Origin: CALBJU01 sp965247125
GTDB taxonomy: Bacteria > Bacteroidota > Rhodothermia > Rhodothermales > UBA10348
Direction of reading: 5' to 3'
Length of the DNA stretch: 64,000 nucleotides
Assembly (NCBI GenBank): GCA_965247125.1
Contig: CBDFGO010000002.1
Location: forward strand, 1,364,001 to 1,428,000
Below the pieces are notes generated by a model, which saw nothing but the letters and a program-made list of their open reading frames with translations, was not told the origin of the DNA and did no database searches. The position numbers and the translations under genes are program-made. The stretch's first letter is position 1; the number at the start of each line of letters is the position of its first letter. Of this stretch, positions 9,801 to 16,805 are shown piece by piece.

Positions 9801-11398
9801 AGCTCGATGCAGAAACTGATGGTCAAGCTTCGATTTTTGCGGATGGAGATGACAACAGTTCGGTTCCCGATGATGAAGACGGAATCACATTTGACGACGG
9901 GTTCGAGAGTCTCTTTCTCGCTTTAGACGGTGATCCGAATGAGCTGACCTACGTACCGGGGATGGTTCCCGGTGTCGCTTCGAAGCTGGTCGTATACCCA
10001 AGTATCATTGGCGACCTCGATGCTTGGTTCGACTGGAACAGAGATGGAGATTGGGATGATGATGGAGAGTGGGTCATTGAGGGTCAGGATGTCCATCCTG
10101 CCTCTGACACGCTGACTATCACGATCCCGGCGGGAGCGAACCTTGGATTCACGTTCTCTCGCTTCAGATTTACGGCCAACGGGACAAATGGACCTTCGGG
10201 CTTCGCCCCGCAAGGTGAGGTCGAAGATTACCTGATGAAGACCATTGCCGCGACCCCTGTAGGATCTACAGACGACACAGGAGACGCAAACCCGGGTGAC
10301 GGAATCTGTGATGACGGAACCGGTCAGTGCACCCTGCGAGCAGCTATCGAGGAAGCAAATGCGATTGGTGAGCCAACGATCCTCACGTTTGCAAGCTTCG
10401 GCAAGCAGGAAGTGATTTTCACACCACAGAGTCCTCTACCAGCATTTACAGCCCCCATCATTCTTGAGGGTGGTAACGAACTCGTCATCGATGGTAGCCA
10501 GGCTGGAGCCGATGCGCATGGAATTCAGATTCAGGCAAACGGCAGCAGCATTCTGGGCACGCGGATCACCAATTTCAGCGGGGATGGCGTGCGTATCGAA
10601 GGCAGCAATAACCGTGTTATGCAAGGTGGTTCAACGGATAACGCCGGAGCCGGTATTCGGGTAGTGTCGGGAACCGGAAACACTATTCGCCTCGGCTCTT
10701 ACAGCGGCAATGGGCAACTCGCCATCGATCTGGGCGACACCGGAGATGGTGTCTCCGCCAATGACGCTGGAGATTCCGACACCGGAGCGAATAATCTTCA
10801 GAATTTCCCTGTCCTGTCGGTTGTGACGGCTGAAAACGGTCATATTGAAGGCACGCTGAGTTCAAGCGCCAGCGCATCATTCGATGTTGATCTGTATTCA
10901 AGCACTGCATGTGACGCCTCCGGAAACGGTCAAGGTGCACTCTATCTCGGATCGATCTCAGTAACGACCGACGCGCTCGGAAGTGGATCATTCTCCGCAG
11001 ACGTTTCAGTCCTGAGTATTGGCGATGCGGTGACATCGACCGCGACCGACTCTGGTGGAAATACCTCTGAGTTTTCGACCTGCTTCGTCGCGGTTACGAC
11101 ATCGATCGAGCGTGTACCTGAAGCCGAGGTACCGAACGATTATGTGCTGTATCAGAACTATCCAAATCCATTCAACCCAGTCACATCCATCCAATTCGCC
11201 ATTTCGAGTAGGGAGTTTGTTACCATTGAGGTCTTTGATGTTGTAGGCAAGAAAGTTGCCACTCTCGTCAATGGGTGGGTTGAACCCGGACGGTTCACTG
11301 TGACCTTAGATGCTTCTGGCCTCCCAAGTGGAACGTACCTCTACAACATGAGAGCTGGGCACTTCCGGAGTTCGAAACAATTCACACTTCTGAAATAG
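6869..11398 (+). CDS. Giant SdrD/GEVEDY-type secreted surface protein with sorting tail
   Basis: 1509 residues. A signal peptide (about 1-24, ending TTAQ) is followed by about five SdrD_B-like cna repeats starting near residues 206, 310, 420, 523 and 623, with motifs such as GTKYDDRNGNGMKEGGEPGL and YSFSGLVPGTFTVSE. Two GEVEDY-type segments lie near 926 and 1116. A CSLREA-like motif (CTLRAAIEEAN, near 1155) precedes a short beta-helix-like stretch. The last about 80 residues hold NYPNPFNPVTSIQFAI and end in FRSSKQFTLLK, the type IX secretion sorting pattern of Bacteroidota. Many Asp-rich turns suggest calcium binding. At least a dozen N-X-S/T sequons are visible. The likely role is a surface adhesin or matrix protein. 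It follows the STT3-like gene by 137 bp with no terminator seen. Confidence 0.88.
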   Translation: MIRPLLLLLTFALSGLFAGPTTAQDLQRLDTPAADNDSQISELSVTYVAFDEPKEYVIEAFADAGPFSGYVRSDVAAFLIYSAIQAFAGRFFNMTGRVDNTSTAGGGPVDVMNLRTILTRVSGPGFSNVSALSPIPFSTSCEFISDGISCLTPSQPAGSTWDWPFQTFTDTPGDHVWKYSISHPDFDPDNTNNDVEVTITFGSSTGSVFGTKFESLLGNNEFNLNDPPVADWPFYVDLDLDGNFDENEPSTTTNASGMFNFSSLSAGSARITERFTSETSPVWGPAGGTTFRDVVIVAGGSVTDIDFFNFQYPTYGGRVYTECDFDSTFDGGTCELPLPGISVTITPPSGPTVVQMTDANGMFTHTGSEVQTEIIALDLTSVSPTQLVANPSPASYTSTPSSGQMFENLDSGLYVPGTMTGTKYDDRNGNGMKEGGEPGLQGWEISYSGTSGNVSVSGTATTGSDGTYSIDNLVPATYTVEETAQSGWTASTSASRSVEVSAGQDVTDIDFGNYQPPEIFGRKWRDDSGDGVLDSGEVFLPDWTISITGPNSFSSSTTTDSNGGYSFSGLVPGTFTVSEVNQSGWTQTSPSGGGAFEILVESGDSISQRDFGNQPPTNGELHGQKFLDFDGDGEKDDSEPGLNGVSISLSLGSSSVATQVTHSMDLNEDGSIDALTEMGLFWFQDLGAGSYVLTEGEVPGTTQTAPSGGQFEVALSPGQIVNNLLFANKPNLGALDWGDLPDQRADLVDPCPFVGSCYETLNASIGPSHLIIPQPFVLGEIIDAEVDGQPDVLALGDDENDTPAPIDYRSSPTSTFDDEDGLVSVSLQPDGSLEFVVRATDPLGTRTMLLDVWVDLNDDGFLADRRDGTSLLSEDVIIAAPLVTGLNTVNTGVLNPPLQPGEAIGHIRMRLSSLGSLDPFGPAIDGEVEDYRDVLLDFGDAPPNMDPDHPDIPFGYATNRAQNGARHAAVLTIRIGGQLDAETDGQASIFADGDDNSSVPDDEDGITFDDGFESLFLALDGDPNELTYVPGMVPGVASKLVVYPSIIGDLDAWFDWNRDGDWDDDGEWVIEGQDVHPASDTLTITIPAGANLGFTFSRFRFTANGTNGPSGFAPQGEVEDYLMKTIAATPVGSTDDTGDANPGDGICDDGTGQCTLRAAIEEANAIGEPTILTFASFGKQEVIFTPQSPLPAFTAPIILEGGNELVIDGSQAGADAHGIQIQANGSSILGTRITNFSGDGVRIEGSNNRVMQGGSTDNAGAGIRVVSGTGNTIRLGSYSGNGQLAIDLGDTGDGVSANDAGDSDTGANNLQNFPVLSVVTAENGHIEGTLSSSASASFDVDLYSSTACDASGNGQGALYLGSISVTTDALGSGSFSADVSVLSIGDAVTSTATDSGGNTSEFSTCFVAVTTSIERVPEAEVPNDYVLYQNYPNPFNPVTSIQFAISSREFVTIEVFDVVGKKVATLVNGWVEPGRFTVTLDASGLPSGTYLYNMRAGHFRSSKQFTLLK

Positions 11399-11425
11399 GG
11401 TTTTAAATCCAATAAGCGGGTGTCC

Positions 11426-11478
11426 CCATCGCCGCCTCGTAGAAGACGAGTAGATTGACTTCTATCAGGCGGCGATGG
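11426..11478. terminator. Long-stem hairpin after the giant surface protein
   Basis: CCATCGCCGCCT (11426-11437) is perfectly complementary to AGGCGGCGATGG (11467-11478). The intervening 29 nt contain smaller nested inverted repeats (CTCGT/ACGAG and TAGAAG/CTTCTA). It starts 28 bp after the stop codon. The downstream strand is only weakly T-rich (TCATTTCG), so it may be a terminator or an mRNA-stabilising structure. Confidence 0.5.
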
Positions 11479-11503
11479 TCATTTCGACCGGACCCCGATA
11501 AAA

Positions 11504-12355
11504 ATGTCCTGCATGCGTCGCTTTCTTGAACGTATTTATCGGTACCAGATAGCGGGGTGGACCTTCGCTGCGGCGTATATCTATTTCACAATCCGTTTGC
11601 ACGACACCATTCAACTACCCGTTTTCAATCTGCATCTTTCGCGTGGAATGGTCCCGGTTCACTATTCCATTCTGGCCGTCTTCCTGATGGCAGGATTCCT
11701 CTTTTTCTGGCTCATCCGGAAAACGCTGCGAGAACACACCGATGGAACGAGGATGTGGATTGCCGGCGGCGTGCTGCTCGTTCTGGCATGGGCCGAATAT
11801 CACTTCCTGATGGTTCGATCCATTGAAATCATTCATTTTGCACAGTATCTGATCCTTGCTCTTCTACTATGTGCACTGACCAGATCCACACTTCTGGCAG
11901 TGCTGATGGCCTGTTTGGTAGGACTGGCGGATGAGGCATGGCAGTATTTCTATCTGCACTCCTGGCAGCCCTATTACGATTTTAATGACGTGAACATGAA
12001 TGTTTTAGGTGCGATACTTGGAGGATGGACATTTGAGATATTTTCGGAATCAGACTCTCGTAAATCTCTGGACCGATACATTCTTGCCGGATGGGGAGCG
12101 TGTGCCTGTCTTGTGTTCGTGCTATTGGCCGCTGGTACCTTTACGGTGTACCAGCAAGATGAAGGAATTGCTCTCGTTCGTCGCAAGCCTCCCACCGCGG
12201 AGTCTCCGGTACGATATGCAGTGGCGGAAACGTGGGGCAATACCTGGTACAGACTTCACCCTTATACGGGATCGGTAATCTTTATTTTATTGCCTCTAGG
12301 CACATTGGCTTTTTTGCCGCCGAAAAAAAGGCGCTTGCAAAGAACGGAGAGATGA
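11504..12355 (+). CDS. VanZ-like membrane protein
   Basis: A 283-residue protein with about six hydrophobic segments. The middle portion (LVGLADEAWQYFY, then YYDFNDVNMNVLGAILGG) matches the VanZ family pattern of a Asp-Glu-containing helix followed by a D-x-N...G..G motif. VanZ-like proteins are integral membrane proteins of poorly defined function; the original VanZ gives low-level teicoplanin resistance. The stop codon overlaps the next start in an ATGA, so this gene is translationally coupled to the CBM9-like gene. Function cannot be specified further. Confidence 0.7.
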   Translation: MSCMRRFLERIYRYQIAGWTFAAAYIYFTIRLHDTIQLPVFNLHLSRGMVPVHYSILAVFLMAGFLFFWLIRKTLREHTDGTRMWIAGGVLLVLAWAEYHFLMVRSIEIIHFAQYLILALLLCALTRSTLLAVLMACLVGLADEAWQYFYLHSWQPYYDFNDVNMNVLGAILGGWTFEIFSESDSRKSLDRYILAGWGACACLVFVLLAAGTFTVYQQDEGIALVRRKPPTAESPVRYAVAETWGNTWYRLHPYTGSVIFILLPLGTLAFLPPKKRRLQRTER

Positions 12356-13491
12356 CCCACATGCGCGGATTGATATTCACGCTCACTGCGTTCATCATTT
12401 TTCCGGTTTCCGCGGGGTGGGGTCAATCTTCCGCTGATAGTTCGATAGACTCTCTGATTCAGGCCTCGCAATGGGAAAGAATGAAGCAGGTTCAGCCGCT
12501 GACCTATTACGCACGCCGGGTAACTGAAGAAATCGTGATTGACGGAGTCTTGAACGAAAACGTATGGAAAAACACGCCTGTATCATCGAGATTCAACGAT
12601 ATCCGTGGCGCTGAATTCGGAGCAGCAGACCAGTTGACACATGTGCAGATTGCTTGGGATATGGATTTCCTTTACCTGGCAGCTGTCCTTCAGGAATCCG
12701 ATCTGTTTTCTCATCTGACACACTCAGACCAGATAATCTGGTACGACAATGATTTTGAAGTGTTTATCGATCCGGATGGGGATACCCATCATTACTTTGA
12801 GTTGGAAATGAACACGGCCGGAGTAACCAACGAAGTCTATTTTTCGGCATCTTACGGTGATTTCGAGGTATCAGACCGGAAAGCGTTTTTTGAAGGACTG
12901 AAAATCGGGCGACAACTACGCGGCACACTGAATGACCGGCGTGACACCGATATCGGGTGGACACTCGAGCTTGCATTCCCGTGGAAATCATTCACGCGTT
13001 ACTCCACGGATGGGAAGGCACCGCGGCCCGGGTCTTACTGGAGAATGAACTTCGCACGAGTTGACTGGGAGCTGCAATCCGATTCGGTATCAATCGGATA
13101 CGTCAAACGGCCGGAGGTACAAGAACGCAACTGGACCTGGTCTCCCCAGGGGATGATCGCCATGCACATTCCCGAACTATGGGGATACGTGGTGTTCGGC
13201 AGCCAGGATGAATATCCTCTTCGCCTGCCCGACCCGAATCGAAGGGATTGTCTGCTGGATACCTATTACAGGCAGCAGGTCTATCACTCCCTTTCAGGTG
13301 TGTGGGCGACTTCACTCTCAGATCTCTTCCATTCTGCTGACCTGGTGGGAAGATGCCCCCTTCTTTCCCTGGAGGCCGATGCTGATGGCTTTATCGCAAC
13401 GTATGGAAAAGAGCAGGACAGCGCTTCGATCGATCATCGACGTCATCTTTCATTCCCGGCGACCCGCGTAAGAACCGTGGACCTGAGATGA
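12352..13491 (+). CDS. Exported CBM9-like carbohydrate-binding protein
   Basis: 379 residues from the ATG at 12352, which overlaps the VanZ-like stop (ATGA) and has GGAG just upstream; an ATG at 12361 is an alternative. The N-terminus is a signal peptide (GLIFTLTAFIIFPVSAGWGQ). The core VIDGVLNENVWKNTPVSS...FNDIRG is the start of a CBM9 fold, followed by VQIAWDMDFLYLAAVLQE and DNDFEVFIDPDGDTHHYFELEMN, all conserved in the family of carbohydrate-binding family 9-like proteins. In this group the domain usually sits on exported proteins linked to glycan use. It converges with the following - strand hydrolase, with one base between the stop codons. Confidence 0.82.
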   Translation: MTHMRGLIFTLTAFIIFPVSAGWGQSSADSSIDSLIQASQWERMKQVQPLTYYARRVTEEIVIDGVLNENVWKNTPVSSRFNDIRGAEFGAADQLTHVQIAWDMDFLYLAAVLQESDLFSHLTHSDQIIWYDNDFEVFIDPDGDTHHYFELEMNTAGVTNEVYFSASYGDFEVSDRKAFFEGLKIGRQLRGTLNDRRDTDIGWTLELAFPWKSFTRYSTDGKAPRPGSYWRMNFARVDWELQSDSVSIGYVKRPEVQERNWTWSPQGMIAMHIPELWGYVVFGSQDEYPLRLPDPNRRDCLLDTYYRQQVYHSLSGVWATSLSDLFHSADLVGRCPLLSLEADADGFIATYGKEQDSASIDHRRHLSFPATRVRTVDLR

Positions 13492-13492
13492 T

Positions 13493-14905
13493 CTAGTTCT
13501 GCGACAGCTGGCGCTCAATCGCCTGGATCGTAGCGATCCCGTTCCGATTTCCGGGGTCCATCCGGACCGATTTTTCGTAGTGCTTCAGGGCGGTTTCGAG
13601 GTCTCCCGCAGCAAGATGACTTTCTCCCAGCGAATCGAAGGTATTGGCAGACGCGGGAAACAACTCTGTATTGAACGTGAAAATCGCGATTGACTCCTGG
13701 ATCAATCCCTGACGCAGAAGTCGGTACCCAAGGGAATTCAGGGCCTCTTCCTGGAATGCCTCATCCGGTAGATCCGTTTTGGCCGATTCATACTCTGCTC
13801 TGGCGGCGTCGATTCCACCAGAAAGAACCGAGTAGTGAACCCGACGCCCCAGCTGGTACTGTGGGTCATCATATTTCTGGTAATTGAGCCACCTGACCGC
13901 TGTCTGGGGGCCTCCGATAAACTCTTCAAACAGCGTGTGCAGAATCAGCATGCCGTTCGCACTGTTGCTCAGCACGATGATTCCCTTTTTCGCCTCTGGC
14001 TCCAGATAGGCAAATGTCTTGTACCCAGAATTGTCTCCCCATTGCCAGATGGCCTGGCCGCTCAGCGTGGGTTGTAATCCCCAACCGAGCCCCCAGAACA
14101 CTCCGTCCAAAGCATCAACCTGGGCCATGGTCATATCACGCTTATTCTTGCGGCCCAACCCTTCTCCTCGCTCGACCGCCAGCATGAACCGTGCGTAGTC
14201 CGTTGGAGTGGTGTGCAGACTGAACGCCGCGTTGGCAGTCTGAGGGACGAACTTGTCCAGCGGAATACCCATGTCGGTGTGACCGACGGCGATCTTCTGG
14301 CCGAACTCGGTCTGCCAGACGAAACTGGTCGAGGTCATTTCAAGTGGATCGAACACGTACACCCAGGCTAACTCTTCGAGAGACTTGAAGGCAATTCGCT
14401 CAAGCGCTTTCTGCAGAAAGAGAAAGCCCTCGCCCGAATACGTGAAGAACGTCCCCGGTTCGAATCCGATAGAGAGCGATTCGCCAGGCGGCCGAAAATT
14501 CGGAAAGCCTGAGGAGTGCGACAACACCATGCGGGCGGTGATCCTCAAATATCGTGGGTCATGCTCAGCATCGCGGTAGGTAACGTATTCAGCCAGCGGT
14601 TTGTCGAGGTCCAATTGGCCGTCTTCTTCCATCCGAAGCGCGATGTAGCCTACGACAGGTTTGCTGAGCGATTCGGCTTCAAAGACCGTGTCAGCGGTAA
14701 TGGGAGGACTGGTTGTAGAGCTCCGAATACCACTTTGCACAGAATGGCTGATTTCACCGTCCTCGATTACAACGAGAGATATTCCCGTGATTTCAGCTTG
14801 TTCAACGAGTGCGTCAACATCCAGGGATTGTCCCGAAGCCCCGCGATTGAACATTAACGGCAGCAGAATCGCCAGAACTACAATTTTAAAGCGTCGTCTC
14901 ATCAT
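13493..14905 (-). CDS. Beta-lactamase-family serine hydrolase with C-terminal TPR
   Basis: 470 residues with a signal peptide (MMRRRFKIVVLAILLPLMFN). The active-site SxxK is SLSK at 79-82. The second motif reads YSGEGF, and WGDNSGYK takes the place of the third K/H-x-G box, as in class C-type esterases and peptidases. Residues from about 365 form tetratricopeptide-like helices (GYRLLRQGLIQESIAIF; DLETALKHYEKSVRMDPGN). Members act outside the cytoplasm as esterases, D-aminopeptidases or carboxypeptidases, and the substrate cannot be predicted. It is transcribed alone, convergent with the CBM9-like gene, and 154 bp separate it from the next gene on the same strand. Confidence 0.88.
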   Translation of the reverse strand: MMRRRFKIVVLAILLPLMFNRGASGQSLDVDALVEQAEITGISLVVIEDGEISHSVQSGIRSSTTSPPITADTVFEAESLSKPVVGYIALRMEEDGQLDLDKPLAEYVTYRDAEHDPRYLRITARMVLSHSSGFPNFRPPGESLSIGFEPGTFFTYSGEGFLFLQKALERIAFKSLEELAWVYVFDPLEMTSTSFVWQTEFGQKIAVGHTDMGIPLDKFVPQTANAAFSLHTTPTDYARFMLAVERGEGLGRKNKRDMTMAQVDALDGVFWGLGWGLQPTLSGQAIWQWGDNSGYKTFAYLEPEAKKGIIVLSNSANGMLILHTLFEEFIGGPQTAVRWLNYQKYDDPQYQLGRRVHYSVLSGGIDAARAEYESAKTDLPDEAFQEEALNSLGYRLLRQGLIQESIAIFTFNTELFPASANTFDSLGESHLAAGDLETALKHYEKSVRMDPGNRNGIATIQAIERQLSQN

Positions 14906-15059
14906 CTCCTTACTCGCGTGAGAACCACAGTAAGTCTGAATCTCTGACGGGTTCCGAGGGCGAGAGCAAATGACTACCTACATTGGGGTAATTCCGGCTG
15001 ATCCCCGCCGCAGGGAGGACCAAGAGGAAGCCTACTGGGAGTCGAATAGGGAGCCAGGA

Positions 15060-16406
15060 TTATTGTCTGGGAATCAGGAGAAGCTCCTCCTGTCGCGGGT
15101 CGATGTACATCACCGACGAGCCATCGAAAATGGCGTCTTCCTCCAGCATGATGCGCACGATTTGTCCATCCCATGACCCAATAGAAACAGCGGCATTCAG
15201 CTCAATCGAGTGAGCCGTCATTGGAAACAGCGGATAGTCGCCTCGGCCCGGCACTCCTCCCTGCTGGTCCCACAGTCCAATGGTGGGCCCGGCCGCATGA
15301 CCATTGAATCCGATTGGATGGGTGTAGATGGTCGCATCGATTCCTTCCGAGTCGGCCTGACTGAGAGCACGGCTAAGAATTTCGTTGCCGCTTCTGCCCG
15401 TTTCAAACTGAGCCGTCAAAATGTCCTGAAGCCGATTTCCAATGTCGAATGCTTCCTGTAGATCCAGCGGAGCTTCGGATTCTCCGGATTCTCCGGATTC
15501 CAAAACGTACGCGTGCATCTGAGTATCTGTATTCAGTCGTAGATAGGTTATCCAAAAGTCCACGTGCAGGAGATCACCTGGCTGGATGACATCAGAATCT
15601 TCGCGTGACGAAAAATCACCATCCCGTTCCGTGCTCTCCGCGCGTTGAATGTCTACCGATGGGTGGAACCATGTGATGAGGTTCAGATCCCGAATTTTCT
15701 CGCGGTACCACCACTCGACTTCGTCAGTGCTCGTGACGCCTGGTTCGATCACCGCCTCAGAAAGCCCTTCTTCGATGATATCGCGGGCAATTCGCACGAT
15801 CGAAGGATAGATCTCCATTTCACTTTGGGTGCGCGTTTCCAGCCATCCAATAGCCAAGTTTTCAGCCGAAACAACCCGGGATCGATACCCTTCATCGAAT
15901 GCTTCCCGCATTGCTTGATGCTCAGACGCTGAAAGCCCGTCAGCTAAAGCAAAAGTGGAAGAAATATTCAACCCGATGCGATTGGGATCGCGCTCCGCCA
16001 CGATCCGGGCCAGTCGTTCCCACTGATCCGGATCCTCTTCCGGATTCCACGCGCTCTCGAATGATCTACCAATGTTGTATCTGGCTACAGCGAGTCGTTC
16101 CATGCCCTCATCTCCTCGATCGAAAAACACCAGAATGGTCCGTCGTCGCGCCGCGATCCAGGTCGCGGGAAGCATCGTTCTAATGACTGGATCCTCATTG
16201 TACTCACGCGCGGCAACGATCCACATGTCGATGCCCTCTCGTCGCATCACATCCGGAATGACCGACTCGAGTCGCTCTTCGAGCAGCGCATCGATCATAT
16301 CTGCTCGATCCCTCATCGAAAGAATTGTTGGGGATGACGGGGGGGCTGAGAGGAAAACGAGCGAACCAGCAGCCAAAATCGCGACTGCAGCGAGAACTCT
16401 TTTCAT
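15060..16406 (-). CDS. Exported M24-family metallopeptidase (Xaa-Pro aminopeptidase-like)
   Basis: 448 residues with an N-terminal hydrophobic signal or anchor (residues 3-21). The pita-bread fold metal ligands all appear: D283 (HVDF), D294 (NTDTQMH), H363 or H370 (YTHPIGFNGH), E402 (SIELNAAV) and E422/E423 (IMLEED). The N-terminal half resembles the creatinase-like domain. It should remove N-terminal residues, probably before proline, outside the cytoplasm. The start codon overlaps the stop of the upstream 132-residue gene in an ATGA, so it is the distal gene of a uvrA-unknown-M24 run. Confidence 0.85.
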   Translation of the reverse strand: MKRVLAAVAILAAGSLVFLSAPPSSPTILSMRDRADMIDALLEERLESVIPDVMRREGIDMWIVAAREYNEDPVIRTMLPATWIAARRRTILVFFDRGDEGMERLAVARYNIGRSFESAWNPEEDPDQWERLARIVAERDPNRIGLNISSTFALADGLSASEHQAMREAFDEGYRSRVVSAENLAIGWLETRTQSEMEIYPSIVRIARDIIEEGLSEAVIEPGVTSTDEVEWWYREKIRDLNLITWFHPSVDIQRAESTERDGDFSSREDSDVIQPGDLLHVDFWITYLRLNTDTQMHAYVLESGESGESEAPLDLQEAFDIGNRLQDILTAQFETGRSGNEILSRALSQADSEGIDATIYTHPIGFNGHAAGPTIGLWDQQGGVPGRGDYPLFPMTAHSIELNAAVSIGSWDGQIVRIMLEEDAIFDGSSVMYIDPRQEELLLIPRQ

Positions 16407-16801
16407 GATGGATCCTTGCCGTTAGAGGAGCCGAATGATAGTTCATCCGGAATATCATTGCGTTGAGGATTCGGATTGACGAGACCGCCGAGCATTGGAA
16501 GTTCAAACGCCGTAACAAAGTGAGCGATGGTCGCAAACCAGAATTCCTGTTGGAATTCAAAAAAATCTGCGTCAAATCCCTGTTGTTCTCCCTCGTGTCC
16601 CAGCACATCCAGATAGAAGATTCGGGGCCAGTCTGGATACTGTTTTTGGGCATCCCTCAGCAACGCGAACGCGGAGCCAGCCGCCTCTTCAAAAGACTCC
16701 GACTCGGATACGATCTGGTAGAGAGAAACGGTATTGTCGAAGTTCATGGCAATACCTGGCTCCTCGGGCTTATTGTAATCAGGACTGAAGGAAGGCTCCA
16801 T
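16403..16801 (-). CDS. Small protein of unknown function between uvrA and M24 peptidase
   Basis: 132 residues, no signal peptide or membrane segment, acidic, with many aromatic residues in the middle (DADFFEFQQEFWFATIAHFV). I do not recognise the family. It starts 4 bp after the uvrA stop and overlaps the M24 start by 4 bp, which argues for a real co-translated gene. An internal Met at residue 19 (MNFDNTVSL) is an alternative start, but the tight spacing favours the upstream one. It may be a cytoplasmic partner, but nothing in the sequence shows of what. Confidence 0.65.
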   Translation of the reverse strand: MEPSFSPDYNKPEEPGIAMNFDNTVSLYQIVSESESFEEAAGSAFALLRDAQKQYPDWPRIFYLDVLGHEGEQQGFDADFFEFQQEFWFATIAHFVTAFELPMLGGLVNPNPQRNDIPDELSFGSSNGKDPS

Positions 16802-16805
16802 GGAT

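Noticed and set aside
6869..11398. CRISPR or DNA tandem repeats within the giant surface protein gene
   Set aside because: The repeats are diverged protein domains of unequal length; there are no short identical repeats with spacers.
12232..12351. N-terminal extension of the CBM9-like protein
   Set aside because: It overlaps the VanZ-like gene. The ATGA-coupled start at 12352 gives a proper signal peptide.
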